DNA from: Novosphingobium sediminicola
Lineage (GTDB): Bacteria; Pseudomonadota; Alphaproteobacteria; Sphingomonadales; Sphingomonadaceae
Direction: 5' to 3'
NCBI RefSeq assembly: GCF_014196525.1
Contig: NZ_JACIDX010000006.1
Coordinates: 124,001-188,000, forward strand
Length of the DNA stretch: 64,000 nucleotides
Part shown: positions 54,249 through 62,392 of the stretch, piece after piece
How positions within the stretch are numbered: position 1 is the first letter of the stretch
Layout: every line of letters starts with the position of its first letter
Program-made: the position numbers and the translations under genes
The notes under the pieces: generated by a model
The model's database searches: none
Told to the model about the DNA's origin: nothing
The model's input: only the letters and a program-made list of their open reading frames with translations

Positions 54249-54791
54249 ATGAAACTGTTCAATCCCGATGCCGCCGCTGAAAAGCTGCTGCGCCGCTTTG
54301 CCGGGGGCACCTCGCGCCGGGGCATGCTGGCGCGGCTGGGCGGGGCGCTGGTGGCCGCGCCTGTGTTCCCGCTGCTGCCGGTCAGCCGCGCCGGGGCCGC
54401 CAAGCCCGACCGCAGCCCCGAGGCCAAGACCGCCTTTGCCCGCAAGGCGCAGACGGTGGATGACACCAAATGCGATTACTGGCGCTATTGCGCGATCGAC
54501 GGGGCGCTGTGCTCATGCTGCGGCGGGGGCATTCACACCTGTCCGCCGGGGGCGGAATCCTCGCCGGTGTCATGGGTGGGCACCTGTATGAACCCGGAGG
54601 ACGGCAAGGCCTATATGATCGCCTATCGCGATTGCTGCGGCAAGCCGATGTGCACCCAGTGCATGTGCGACAATCAGGACCGCGAGACGCCGCTCTATGT
54701 GCCGCAGCTCAACAACAACATCATCTGGTGTTTCGGCACGCAGAGCATGGAATATCACTGCTCGACCGCGGTGATGGTGGGACCGGCCTGA
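54249..54791 (+). CDS. aauA: Amine dehydrogenase light chain precursor with TTQ tryptophans
   Basis: 180 residues. A long Tat-type leader (TSRRGMLARLGGALVAAP) leads to a cysteine-rich domain with 14 cysteines, starting CDYWRYCAIDG as in methylamine dehydrogenase. The two tryptophans that become tryptophan tryptophylquinone are Trp109 (SWVGTC) and Trp160 (IWCFGT), separated by 51 residues exactly as Trp57 and Trp108 of the Paracoccus enzyme. Asp84 and Asp128 fall at the positions of its Asp32 and Asp76, used in TTQ formation and catalysis. The ATG at 54249 was chosen over a TTG at 54243. Confidence 0.93.
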   Translation: MKLFNPDAAAEKLLRRFAGGTSRRGMLARLGGALVAAPVFPLLPVSRAGAAKPDRSPEAKTAFARKAQTVDDTKCDYWRYCAIDGALCSCCGGGIHTCPPGAESSPVSWVGTCMNPEDGKAYMIAYRDCCGKPMCTQCMCDNQDRETPLYVPQLNNNIIWCFGTQSMEYHCSTAVMVGPA

Positions 54792-54793
54792 GG

Positions 54794-55306
54794 ATGAAAG
54801 CGGCGCGGTGGATTGGGGCCGGCGCTTTGCTGGCGCTGCCTTGGCTGGCGGCGTCAGTGTCGGCTCAACCTGACTCTGTGAAAGGCATGAGCGATCCCGA
54901 ACTGGCTCGCTCTGATTTTATCGAGCATTGCGGCGGTTGCCATGGGCCGGATGGGCGTTCGGCGCCCGCGGCTTTGCCCGAATCGCAGGGCAGGGTGGGC
55001 TGGTTGATGTGTACGTCCGCCTCGCGCGCCTATCTGCTGCGCCTGCCCAATATCGCGCACAGCCGGATCAGCGATAATGCCGAACTGGCCGATATGCTGA
55101 ACTATATGGTGTTCGTGGTGGGCGGGAATAGTGCGCCGGTGGGAACCCGGCCCTTTACCGCCGAGGAAGTGACGCGCGAGAGGGCGCATCCTTTGGTGTC
55201 AGGGTCCCTGACAGCGGAGCGGGCGCGGCATGTGGGCGATGCGATCCGGCAGTGTCATGCGCCGGTTTCGCTGCGGTTGAATTATCCCGGTGAGAAGAAG
55301 GGGTAG
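54794..55306 (+). CDS. Periplasmic mono-haem cytochrome c, likely electron acceptor of the amine dehydrogenase
   Basis: 170 residues with a signal peptide (MKAARWIGAGALLALPWLAASVSAQ). One haem site, CGGCH, is near residue 52 in FIEHCGGCHGPDG; a Met in the later MLNYM stretch could be the second ligand. It starts 3 bases after the light-chain gene. The A. faecalis aau cluster also has a small mono-haem cytochrome gene right after aauA, so a role in taking electrons from TTQ is likely. Confidence 0.87.
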   Translation: MKAARWIGAGALLALPWLAASVSAQPDSVKGMSDPELARSDFIEHCGGCHGPDGRSAPAALPESQGRVGWLMCTSASRAYLLRLPNIAHSRISDNAELADMLNYMVFVVGGNSAPVGTRPFTAEEVTRERAHPLVSGSLTAERARHVGDAIRQCHAPVSLRLNYPGEKKG

Positions 55307-55311
55307 GGTTT

Positions 55312-55350
55312 GCCTCCGGCGGGCAAAGGGACTTGTCCCTTTGCAATCCC
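55312..55350. repeat. 39-bp REP-like dispersed hairpin, copy 2
   Basis: Same element as at 2042-2080, in opposite orientation. GCAAAGGGAC (55323-55332) and GTCCCTTTGC (55335-55344) form the stem, with GCCTCCGGCGG before and AATCCC after. One loop base differs from copy 1. It starts 5 bases after the cytochrome stop codon. Confidence 0.7.
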
Positions 55351-55402
55351 GGTAATGGGCCCTGTAATGGGGTGCTGCCTTGGTTCGAGGGGCTGAATAT
55401 AT

Positions 55403-55439
55403 AAAGCCTGCGGCGCTCTTGATTAGCGCCGCAGGCTTT
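55403..55439. terminator. Strong hairpin between the cytochrome c and pit genes
   Basis: Perfect 15-base arms AAAGCCTGCGGCGCT (55403-55417) and AGCGCCGCAGGCTTT (55425-55439) with a 7-base loop, flanked by AT-rich DNA on both sides. It lies between convergent genes and probably works in both directions. Confidence 0.7.
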
Positions 55440-55536
55440 AAAATTTTGGACGTTGCGTCCGACACGAAAGGCTGAACCTGATCCACAACGAAGACAGTAA
55501 AGGGAGCGCGAGGGTCTGGACCCTCGCATAAATCCC

Positions 55537-56553
55537 TTAAAGCGCCCGGTCGATCACCACGGCCAGTTCATAGAAGGCAGCGCCCACCAGAGCGGCGGCC
55601 GGAATGGTCACCAGCCATGCCACGACCAGACGCTGTGCCACGCCCCAGCGTACCGCGCTGGTCCGCTTGGCGGCGCCCACGCCCATGATACAGCCGGTGA
55701 TCGTGTGCGTCGTCGAAACCGGGATACCGAAAGCGGTGGCGCCGAACAGCAGCAGCGAACCGCCCATCGAGGCGCAGAAGCCCTGATGATGCGACAGCTT
55801 GGTGATGCGGCTGCCCATGGTTTCAATGATCTTCCACCCGCCCGACAGCGTGCCAAGGCCCATGGCGACATAGCAGCCGATCACGACCCAGCCCGGCACC
55901 GCAAAGTCGCCCTTGAGCAGGCCCTGCGAATAGAGCAGCACCGTGATGATGCCCATGGTCTTTTGCGCGTCATTGGCGCCGTGGCCCAGCGAATAGGCCG
56001 CCGCCGAAACGATATGCAGCTTCTTGAACACGCCTTCCGCGCTCTTGGCGGTGGCCTTCATGAAGATCCACGAGGTGATCATCATCAGCATCATCGCCGC
56101 CATCATGCCCAGCAAAGGCGCCAGCGCGATGAAGGAGGTGGTCTTTATGATGCCCGACCACACGATGGCATTGGTGCCCGCATGCATCACGCCCGAGCCG
56201 ACCAGCCCGCCCACCAGCGCATGGCTGGACGAGGAGGGGATGCCCTTGACCCAGGTAAACACATTCCACACCATCGCACCCACCAGGGCGCCGAAGATGA
56301 CATGGGGCGTCACCAGATCCTTGTCGATGATGCCTTTGCCAACCGTTTCAGCCACTTTCAGGCCGAACAGCCAATAGGCGGCAAAGTTGAAGAAGGCGGC
56401 GAACAGCACCGCCTGCACCGGCGTCAACAGCTTGGTGGAAACCACCGTTGCGATGGAATTGGCCGCGTCATGCAGGCCGTTGATAAAGTCGAATGCCAGC
56501 GCCAGCGCCACAAGGGCGATGATCAAGGGCAGGGCCACGATAACATGGTCCAT
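55537..56553 (-). CDS. pit: Low-affinity inorganic phosphate transporter, PiT family
   Basis: 338 residues with about ten membrane segments. The two PiT signatures are clear: NGLHDAANSIATVVSTK in the N-terminal half and LGHGANDAQKTMGI in the C-terminal half, along with GIPVSTTHTITG. It takes up phosphate, probably as a metal-phosphate complex with protons. It lies 15 bases downstream of the NUDIX-DUF47 gene, the usual pairing of pit with a DUF47 (PhoU-like) gene. Confidence 0.95.
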   Translation of the reverse strand: MDHVIVALPLIIALVALALAFDFINGLHDAANSIATVVSTKLLTPVQAVLFAAFFNFAAYWLFGLKVAETVGKGIIDKDLVTPHVIFGALVGAMVWNVFTWVKGIPSSSSHALVGGLVGSGVMHAGTNAIVWSGIIKTTSFIALAPLLGMMAAMMLMMITSWIFMKATAKSAEGVFKKLHIVSAAAYSLGHGANDAQKTMGIITVLLYSQGLLKGDFAVPGWVVIGCYVAMGLGTLSGGWKIIETMGSRITKLSHHQGFCASMGGSLLLFGATAFGIPVSTTHTITGCIMGVGAAKRTSAVRWGVAQRLVVAWLVTIPAAALVGAAFYELAVVIDRAL

Positions 56554-56568
56554 GATCTGTTCGCCCCC

Positions 56569-57711
56569 TTAGGCGTGGTCGATCACGAGACCGTCGATCT
56601 CGTTGGCGACGTCCTCGAAACGGTCCACCACCTTTTCGAGGTGAATGTAGATTTCGCGCTGGATAAAGAAGGTCAGCGGCTCGGCCTTGCCATAAAGCTT
56701 GAAGGTCTTCTTCAGGCCCTTGGCGTGGATTTCGTCCGAATGGCCTTCCATCTCGACGATGCGCCCGGTCAGCTCGTGCAGGCGGGCGGCATTGCCGTGA
56801 ATGTCGCGCAGCAGCGGCATGGCTTCGGACAGCAGGCGCGAGCAATCGACGATGATCGCGGCCATATCGCGCATTTCCTGCTCGAATTCGGTCACTTCAT
56901 ACAGGCTGATCGCGCCGGCGGTCTTCTGCATCTGGTCGATCGAATCGTCGAGCGAGCCGATCAGGCTGGTGATCGCGCTGCGGTCAAAGGGGGTAAGGAA
57001 GGTCTTGCGCACGGTGGTCAGCACGTCGCGCGTGATACTGTCGGCCTCCTCCTCGCGCTCGACGATCTCGCGGACATGCTGATCCATGCCGGCACCGCCT
57101 TGAAGCAGGCGGGCCAAAGCGTCGCTGCCTGCGGTTACCGTGGCGACATGGGCTTCAAACAGCGCGAAGAAATTGCCCTGCTTGGGGAGCAGCGCCTGAA
57201 ACCAGTGAAACATTCGAACAGTTTCCCTCATCAGTGCCAGACTGCGGCCCACGATTGGCTTGCCGGACGAATCGGCAAAGTCGGATGGCCGAAACCGGAC
57301 CATCAGTGCGCGCAGTTCTGGCTCATCAACAAGGTCCGCCGCTGTTGCCAGCGGGAACCATTGCCGCGTCCGCTGCCCTGCTTCGGGCCATTCGTCAAGT
57401 TCGGTTGTTACGGCCAGCGGAAAAACCCTCACGTCCACAAGGAGTGAGGCGCCCGATTTTAACTGCTTGCGATAGCGGTAATCGCCCAGAGGAGTGGGAC
57501 AAACCGCGCCTTCCAGCCCTGCTTCCTCATACGCTTCCTGCGCAGCGGCGGCATGGGCGGACAGGCCCTTCATCGCATTGCCTTTGGGCAAAACCCAACG
57601 TCCGGTTCCCCGCGAGGTAACCATAAGGACCTCAACAGGCGAATCGGGCGAATCACCAACACGTCGATAGGGCAGGCTGGCGATCTGACGAATTGTCACT
57701 ATCCTTGTCAT
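56569..57711 (-). CDS. NUDIX hydrolase fused to a DUF47 (PhoU-like) phosphate regulator
   Basis: 380 residues in one uninterrupted frame. Residues 1-160 are a NUDIX domain with the box GLSAHAAAAQEAYEEAGL (the usual R of REUXEE is Q), similar to diadenosine and diphosphoinositol polyphosphate hydrolases. Residues 167-380 are a complete DUF47 protein starting MFHWFQALLPKQGNFF and ending DEIDGL-like VANEIDGLVIDHA. DUF47 proteins partner Pit transporters. A GAGGG motif about 12 bases before Met167 (57213) may also allow separate translation of the DUF47 part, so both a fusion and a shorter product are possible. Confidence 0.85.
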   Translation of the reverse strand: MTRIVTIRQIASLPYRRVGDSPDSPVEVLMVTSRGTGRWVLPKGNAMKGLSAHAAAAQEAYEEAGLEGAVCPTPLGDYRYRKQLKSGASLLVDVRVFPLAVTTELDEWPEAGQRTRQWFPLATAADLVDEPELRALMVRFRPSDFADSSGKPIVGRSLALMRETVRMFHWFQALLPKQGNFFALFEAHVATVTAGSDALARLLQGGAGMDQHVREIVEREEEADSITRDVLTTVRKTFLTPFDRSAITSLIGSLDDSIDQMQKTAGAISLYEVTEFEQEMRDMAAIIVDCSRLLSEAMPLLRDIHGNAARLHELTGRIVEMEGHSDEIHAKGLKKTFKLYGKAEPLTFFIQREIYIHLEKVVDRFEDVANEIDGLVIDHA

Positions 57712-57781
57712 TAAAATGAAACAATAGGGAATTTGCTGGCATTCAGTTTAACCCGCAATCCTTGCCATACACAAGCGGTCG

Positions 57782-58159
57782 CTATTGGTGTTCGCGCGGG
57801 ATGGGCAAAAGCTGGGCCTTCAGGCTTTGCCATTCCGCCCCGTTTTCCACCATGGCCGCGCCGCTCTGCAAGGCGCGATAGGCGTCGAGCACCTTGCGCC
57901 CGGCAAGGCTGAGCCGCGCGCCCGAACGCGCCGCGCCATTGGGCATGGTTTCCACCAAAGGCGAGGCCCAGCACCGGTTCATCGCATCGACCAGCAGCCA
58001 TGCCCGGCGATAGCTCATGTCCATCGCGCGTCCGGCGGCCGAAATCGACCCGGTGGCATCAATCGCCTCAAGCAGATCGGCCTTGCCCGGCCCCATGGCG
58101 ATTTCATCCCCGCTCATCACCCGGATCGCGATTTTCAGGCGCAGGCTGGTATCGCTCAT
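57782..58159 (-). CDS. ModE-like winged-helix DNA-binding protein without molybdate-binding domain
   Basis: 125 residues. The sequence GKADLLEAIDATGSISAAGRAMDMSYRRAWLLVDAMN (residues 25-61, quoted here by its ends GKADLLEAID and RRAWLLVDAMN) is the LysR-like winged helix of ModE N-termini. The two C-terminal MOP domains of full ModE are missing, so it cannot bind molybdate in the known way. Family members of this length regulate molybdate uptake or molybdoenzyme genes. Its target may be the inverted repeat before modA 30 kb away. Confidence 0.85.
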   Translation of the reverse strand: MSDTSLRLKIAIRVMSGDEIAMGPGKADLLEAIDATGSISAAGRAMDMSYRRAWLLVDAMNRCWASPLVETMPNGAARSGARLSLAGRKVLDAYRALQSGAAMVENGAEWQSLKAQLLPIPREHQ

Positions 58160-58195
58160 GACTCTCCCTTTTTCCTTCCTGCCCCGGCTAGCGTC

Positions 58196-59782
58196 TTACA
58201 GCGCTTCCCACCAGCCCGCATGGGTCTTTTCCAGACTTAGACCGTCGCGGGCCCGGTCAATTGCCTGCGCGCGCGCCGCAGCGGGCAGGGCCATGGCCGC
58301 GTCGAGCTGCGATTGCAACGTCAGCGCCTCGCCGCGCGGCAGGTCGAGCAGGCGCGCGATCCCCACGCCCGCCTGCATCGCGCTGGCCTGATCCTGTATC
58401 CGCCCCAGCGCTTCCTGCACCTGCTCCAACGCGTCCTGATGCGCGCGTGCGGTCCTGCTCTTGTCGAGCGGCTGAAAGAAGCCCGCCGAATAGCGCAGCT
58501 TTTTCACATTCTTGCGCAGGTCATGCAGATCCCGGTCGCTCATTCCGGCCAGACGTTTGCGCATCCCTCGGATCGCGCTGCGCTGGCGCTCGATCATGGT
58601 GGTGGCCAAAGGCTCGACCGCCGCCCCGGCCAGCGGCGAGGCCAGATAGGCGCCTTCTTCCAGCCAGAGCGCCAGTTGCAGCCAGAAGCGCTGAAACCTT
58701 GCCTGCCCCAACCCATCGCGCGCGGCCTGGGTTGCGGCGGCCTGCGCGCGCAGCAGCGCTTCGGGCGGATGTTTGATCCCCTGCGCCAACACATAGAGAT
58801 CGCGCGCCGGGGCCAGCAGCATCGCGGCCTCGCGCAATTCCTGCCGCCATTCCCGCGCCTGCGGGTCACCCGCCAGCAGATCCTTGCCAAACAGCGAAAG
58901 CGCCGCGCGCAGCCGCCGGATCGCCACGCGCAATTGATGGATCGCCCCCGGATCGCCCCGTGCGATCACCAGCCCCAGATTGCCCACCGCATGGGCCAGC
59001 GCATTCCACCCGATCGTCTGAAACGCGCGGCCCGCGCTCATGCCCCGCGTCAGGGCCACCGGGGCGGCGGATACGGCCTGCGGTGCGCGCCCCTTGGCCA
59101 GCGCCTGCGCCCGGTGCGCCTTGGTGCGGATCGACCAGCCCAGTTCCGGCCCCAGCGGCAATTCCAGCGCCAGCCGCAATAGGTCCGCCAGCCGCCCTTC
59201 GCATAATTCCAGCTCGATTTCGGCAATCGGCTGAGCGGGGCGTTCGCCTGCGCGGATCTCGCCCGTGTCAAAGGCGACCTCGATCAAAGCCTTGCCCCGG
59301 CGCAGCAATCTCGTTTCACGCTCCACGATCAGCTCGGCATAGGGCACGAGATGCGCGCCTTGCCGCATCTGATCCAGCGCCAGCGCCGCCGGGGCCGGAA
59401 AGGCGGCCGGGTCGGGGGCCTGCGCATCGGCGCGCAAGGGTTGGTTCCATTCGCTGCGCTGCATCTGGCTCTTGCGGCCCAGCGCGATTTTCAGCGTCTG
59501 TTCGCAGCCCTTGGCCCGCCGGCGGACGCGCAGGCTGGCCTTGCCCGCTGCCAGCGCGCCGTCCAGCGTGTCGAAATAGGTTGTACGCAGGCTTTCGCAT
59601 TGGCTTTCGCCTTGCAAGGCGGGATGCTGGCGCAAGGCTTTGAGCATGGCCTCGCCGGTGGCCAGCTTGATCTCCACCTCCTCGGGCGCGGGATCTGGCC
59701 CGGAATCCGACTGCGCATCGGGCGCGGGCTTTCGCAAGGTTGTGTCGACAGCGCTCGTCTCGTTCATGCGCGTCTCGTTCAT
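58196..59782 (-). CDS. CYTH-CHAD protein, probable inorganic triphosphatase / polyphosphate-binding
   Basis: 528 residues. The CYTH domain (about residues 25-220) has the opening EVEIKLAT (ExExK), strand SLRVRRRAKG and acidic EIELELCEG for triphosphate and metal binding. The CHAD domain (about 250-515) has the conserved His and basic residues in VHQLRVAIRRLRAAL-like IHQLRVAIRRLR and DLHDLRKNVKKLRYSAGFF. CYTH-CHAD proteins hydrolyse tripolyphosphate and bind polyphosphate granules. Two in-frame ATGs (59782 and 59767) sit in a short direct repeat MNETR-MNET; the first was chosen. It diverges from the kinase-like gene at 59930. Confidence 0.88.
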   Translation of the reverse strand: MNETRMNETSAVDTTLRKPAPDAQSDSGPDPAPEEVEIKLATGEAMLKALRQHPALQGESQCESLRTTYFDTLDGALAAGKASLRVRRRAKGCEQTLKIALGRKSQMQRSEWNQPLRADAQAPDPAAFPAPAALALDQMRQGAHLVPYAELIVERETRLLRRGKALIEVAFDTGEIRAGERPAQPIAEIELELCEGRLADLLRLALELPLGPELGWSIRTKAHRAQALAKGRAPQAVSAAPVALTRGMSAGRAFQTIGWNALAHAVGNLGLVIARGDPGAIHQLRVAIRRLRAALSLFGKDLLAGDPQAREWRQELREAAMLLAPARDLYVLAQGIKHPPEALLRAQAAATQAARDGLGQARFQRFWLQLALWLEEGAYLASPLAGAAVEPLATTMIERQRSAIRGMRKRLAGMSDRDLHDLRKNVKKLRYSAGFFQPLDKSRTARAHQDALEQVQEALGRIQDQASAMQAGVGIARLLDLPRGEALTLQSQLDAAMALPAAARAQAIDRARDGLSLEKTHAGWWEAL

Positions 59783-59929
59783 GCGTGGCTTTCTTCGCTG
59801 GGCGGGGCCATAAGGCGGTTTCCATAGCATCGCGTGCGCGCCTGATCCAGCCAGCCTTGTTGACGAGGCGCAACATGCGCCATGATCTGATATGCAATAG
59901 ATTGAGCAGAAGGCATAAAGGCGCATCTC

Positions 59930-61477
59930 ATGGCCATGGATCACAGCGAACAGGACCAGAGCGCGACCATCGCCTTTCTCTCCGCGCCCGGCGTTGAGCG
60001 GATCGACACCCACGGGGCGATGATCTTCCTTGGCCCGGACAGTGTTTATAAGCTGAAACGCGCGGTTGATCTGGGCTATCTCGATTTCTCGACGCTGGCC
60101 TTGCGAGAGGCCGCGTGCCGGGCCGAATTGGCGCTCAATCGGCGTACGGCGCCTGATCTCTATTGCGGGCTGCGGGCGATCCGGCGGGGGCCGGACGGGG
60201 CGCCGGGCTGGGGAGATGAGGGCGAGGTGATCGACTGGGTGGTCGTCATGCGCCGCTTTCCTGCGCAGGATCTGTTGACGCAGGTGGCCGCGCGCGGGGC
60301 GCTGACCCAGCCTTTGCTGATCTCTCTGGCCGATGGGGTGGCCGATTTCCATGCCGGGGCGCAGATCTTGCCTGAGGCCGATGGCGCGGCGCGGATGCGA
60401 GAGGTGATTGTCGGCAATGCCCGCTCCTTTGCCGCCATTTCCCCCGATCTGCTGCCCGCCGATAAGGTCGCCCATTTGCAGGCGCAAAGCCTTGAGGCGC
60501 TGGCGCAGGTGGCCGATCTGCTCGACGCGCGAGCGCGGGCGGGCAAGGTGCGCCATGGGCACGGTGATCTCCATCTGGCCAATATCTGCCTGTGGCAGGG
60601 GCGGCCCGTGCCTTTCGACTGCCTTGAATTCAGCGCCGAGCTGGCGACGACCGATCTGCTCTATGATCTTGCCTTTCTGCTGATGGACCTGTGGCACAAG
60701 GGCTATGCCCAAGCCGCCAATCTCATCGCCAATCGCTATGCCGACCGTATGGGCGAGGAGGATGGCTGGCCCGCGTTGCCGCTGTTCCTGTCGGTGCGCG
60801 CGGCGATCCGGGCGCATGTGGGGGCGGCCACGGCGGCGCGGCTGAGCGGCTCGGCGCGCGCGGAAAAGGCGGGCGAGGCGCTTGCCTATCTCGACGCGGC
60901 GCTGGAATTTCTACGGCCCGGCGTGGCAGGGCTGATCGCGGTGGGCGGGCTGTCGGGCACGGGAAAATCGACGCTGGCCGGGGCGCTGGCGCATCGGATC
61001 GGCGCGGCGCCGGGCGCGCGCTGGCTGCGGTCCGATGTGATCCGCAAGAGTTTGGCGGGCGTGGCCCCCGAAGATCGCCTGCCGGGCGAAACCTATACCA
61101 GAGAGGCCAGCGCGCTGGTCTATGCCGCGATGGTCGAGCGAGCAGGCGCAATGTTGGGACGGGGATGGCCGGTGGTGGCCGATGCCGTCTTTGCCGCGCC
61201 GGATGAGCGCGCGGCCATTGCGAGTGCGGCCGATGCTGCCAATGCGCCCTTCCTTGGCCTGTGGCTGGAGGCCGATGGCGCGATCATGCAGCAGCGGGTT
61301 ACGGAACGCCGGGGTGATGCCTCGGATGCCGATGCTGCGGTGGTGGCGCGGCAAATGGCCTATGATTGCGGCGACCTGTCGGGCTGGTGCAAAATTGCGG
61401 CCAGCGGTTCGCGCGATGCGGCGGCCCAACAGGCGCTGGAGGCGGCACAGGGCCTGTTCATCTTGCAAAAGTCATAA
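59930..61477 (+). CDS. Aminoglycoside-phosphotransferase-like domain fused to a P-loop kinase
   Basis: 515 residues. Residues 1-310 resemble the APH/protein kinase fold, with the catalytic loop HGHGDLHLANIC near residue 210 and the metal Asp in FDCLEF near residue 228. Residues 335-515 form a P-loop domain: Walker A GGLSGTGKST near residue 340, then RSDVIRKSL and DAVFAAPDERAAI, as in zeta-toxin or gluconate-kinase-like ATPases. This fused architecture is widespread and uncharacterised. It is unlikely to confer aminoglycoside resistance; sugar or small-molecule phosphorylation is a guess. ATG 59936 is an alternative start. Confidence 0.82.
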   Translation: MAMDHSEQDQSATIAFLSAPGVERIDTHGAMIFLGPDSVYKLKRAVDLGYLDFSTLALREAACRAELALNRRTAPDLYCGLRAIRRGPDGAPGWGDEGEVIDWVVVMRRFPAQDLLTQVAARGALTQPLLISLADGVADFHAGAQILPEADGAARMREVIVGNARSFAAISPDLLPADKVAHLQAQSLEALAQVADLLDARARAGKVRHGHGDLHLANICLWQGRPVPFDCLEFSAELATTDLLYDLAFLLMDLWHKGYAQAANLIANRYADRMGEEDGWPALPLFLSVRAAIRAHVGAATAARLSGSARAEKAGEALAYLDAALEFLRPGVAGLIAVGGLSGTGKSTLAGALAHRIGAAPGARWLRSDVIRKSLAGVAPEDRLPGETYTREASALVYAAMVERAGAMLGRGWPVVADAVFAAPDERAAIASAADAANAPFLGLWLEADGAIMQQRVTERRGDASDADAAVVARQMAYDCGDLSGWCKIAASGSRDAAAQQALEAAQGLFILQKS

Positions 61478-61528
61478 GGCGCACCAGATCACGTTGCGGC
61501 GCGACTTGCGTCAAATGGAGTGAGGAAG

Positions 61529-62380
61529 ATGAAGAAGTCTGCCCTGTGGCTTTTGGCCCCTGTGGCCCTGATGATGGTTTCGGCGCCGGTGATGGCCGCC
61601 GAACCAAGCGTGCGCGATGTCTATGCCACCGCCCGCGCGGGGCAGGTGGACAAGGCCGTGACCATGATGGACGAGGTGCTCAAGGCTCACCCGAACAGCG
61701 CCAAGGCCCATTATGTTCAGGCCGAACTGTTGGCCAAGCAGGGTAAGACGGCCGAAGCGCGGGCGCAATTGGCGCAGGCGGAAAAGCTGGCGCCGGGCCT
61801 GCCGGGTATTCAGCCGCAATCGGTGGCCGCGCTCAAGTCGCAGCTTAATGGCGGATCGGTGGGAAACGGCGCGGTCACGCGCAGTGAGGCCCCCCAGCCA
61901 GCGCAGTCGCGCGGCATCTCGTGGGTCGGCATTGTGCTGATCGGTGCGCTGGTGTTTGGTGTGCTTGCCTTCTTCCGCCGCCGCAGCCGTCAGGCCGAGG
62001 TCTATAATGCGCCTTATGGCGGGCAGGGCGGACAGGGTTTCGGCAATTCCGGCTATGGCGGCCCCGGTTATGGCAATCAGGGCTTTGGCGGCGGTTATCC
62101 GCAGCCGGGCTATCCGCCGCAGCAGGGCGGCGGCATGGGCTCCTCGATCCTTGGCGGTCTGGCCACGGGCGCGGCGGCGGGCGCGGGTTTCGCTGCCGGT
62201 GAGAAGATCATCGACGGCATGTTCGGCGACCATAAGGAAGAACAGCGCCGCCCTCTGCGTGAGGACAATTCGGGCTGGGATTCGAGCAATTCCAATCAGG
62301 ATATGGGCGGCAATGACTTTGGCATTTCCGACGACAGTTCCTGGGATTCCTCGGATGACGGCAATGGCGGGGATTGGTAA
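61529..62380 (+). CDS. Exported TPR protein with membrane anchor and Gly/Gln-rich tail
   Basis: 283 residues. Signal peptide (MKKSALWLLAPVALMMVSAPVMA), a TPR-like region at about residues 28-95 (KAVTMMDEVLKAHPNSAKAHY), then a single membrane segment (GISWVGIVLIGALVFGVLAFF, residues 131-151) followed by RRRSR. The tail beyond it is rich in Gly, Gln, Tyr and Pro (GYGGPGYGNQGFGGGY) with a hydrophobic Gly/Ala helix, then an acidic Ser/Asp end. The positive charge after the segment predicts a cytoplasmic tail. GGAGTGAGGAAG precedes the ATG. Function unknown. Confidence 0.75.
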   Translation: MKKSALWLLAPVALMMVSAPVMAAEPSVRDVYATARAGQVDKAVTMMDEVLKAHPNSAKAHYVQAELLAKQGKTAEARAQLAQAEKLAPGLPGIQPQSVAALKSQLNGGSVGNGAVTRSEAPQPAQSRGISWVGIVLIGALVFGVLAFFRRRSRQAEVYNAPYGGQGGQGFGNSGYGGPGYGNQGFGGGYPQPGYPPQQGGGMGSSILGGLATGAAAGAGFAAGEKIIDGMFGDHKEEQRRPLREDNSGWDSSNSNQDMGGNDFGISDDSSWDSSDDGNGGDW

Positions 62381-62392
62381 CCCCGCCTGACA

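Noticed and set aside
54794..55306. Reading the cytochrome c after aauA as MauG
   Set aside because: It has a single CxxCH and 170 residues; MauG is a di-haem protein about twice this length.
59930..61477. Aminoglycoside resistance gene
   Set aside because: Only the general APH/kinase fold is present, fused to a P-loop kinase; this architecture is common in environmental bacteria and no resistance-specific features are visible.
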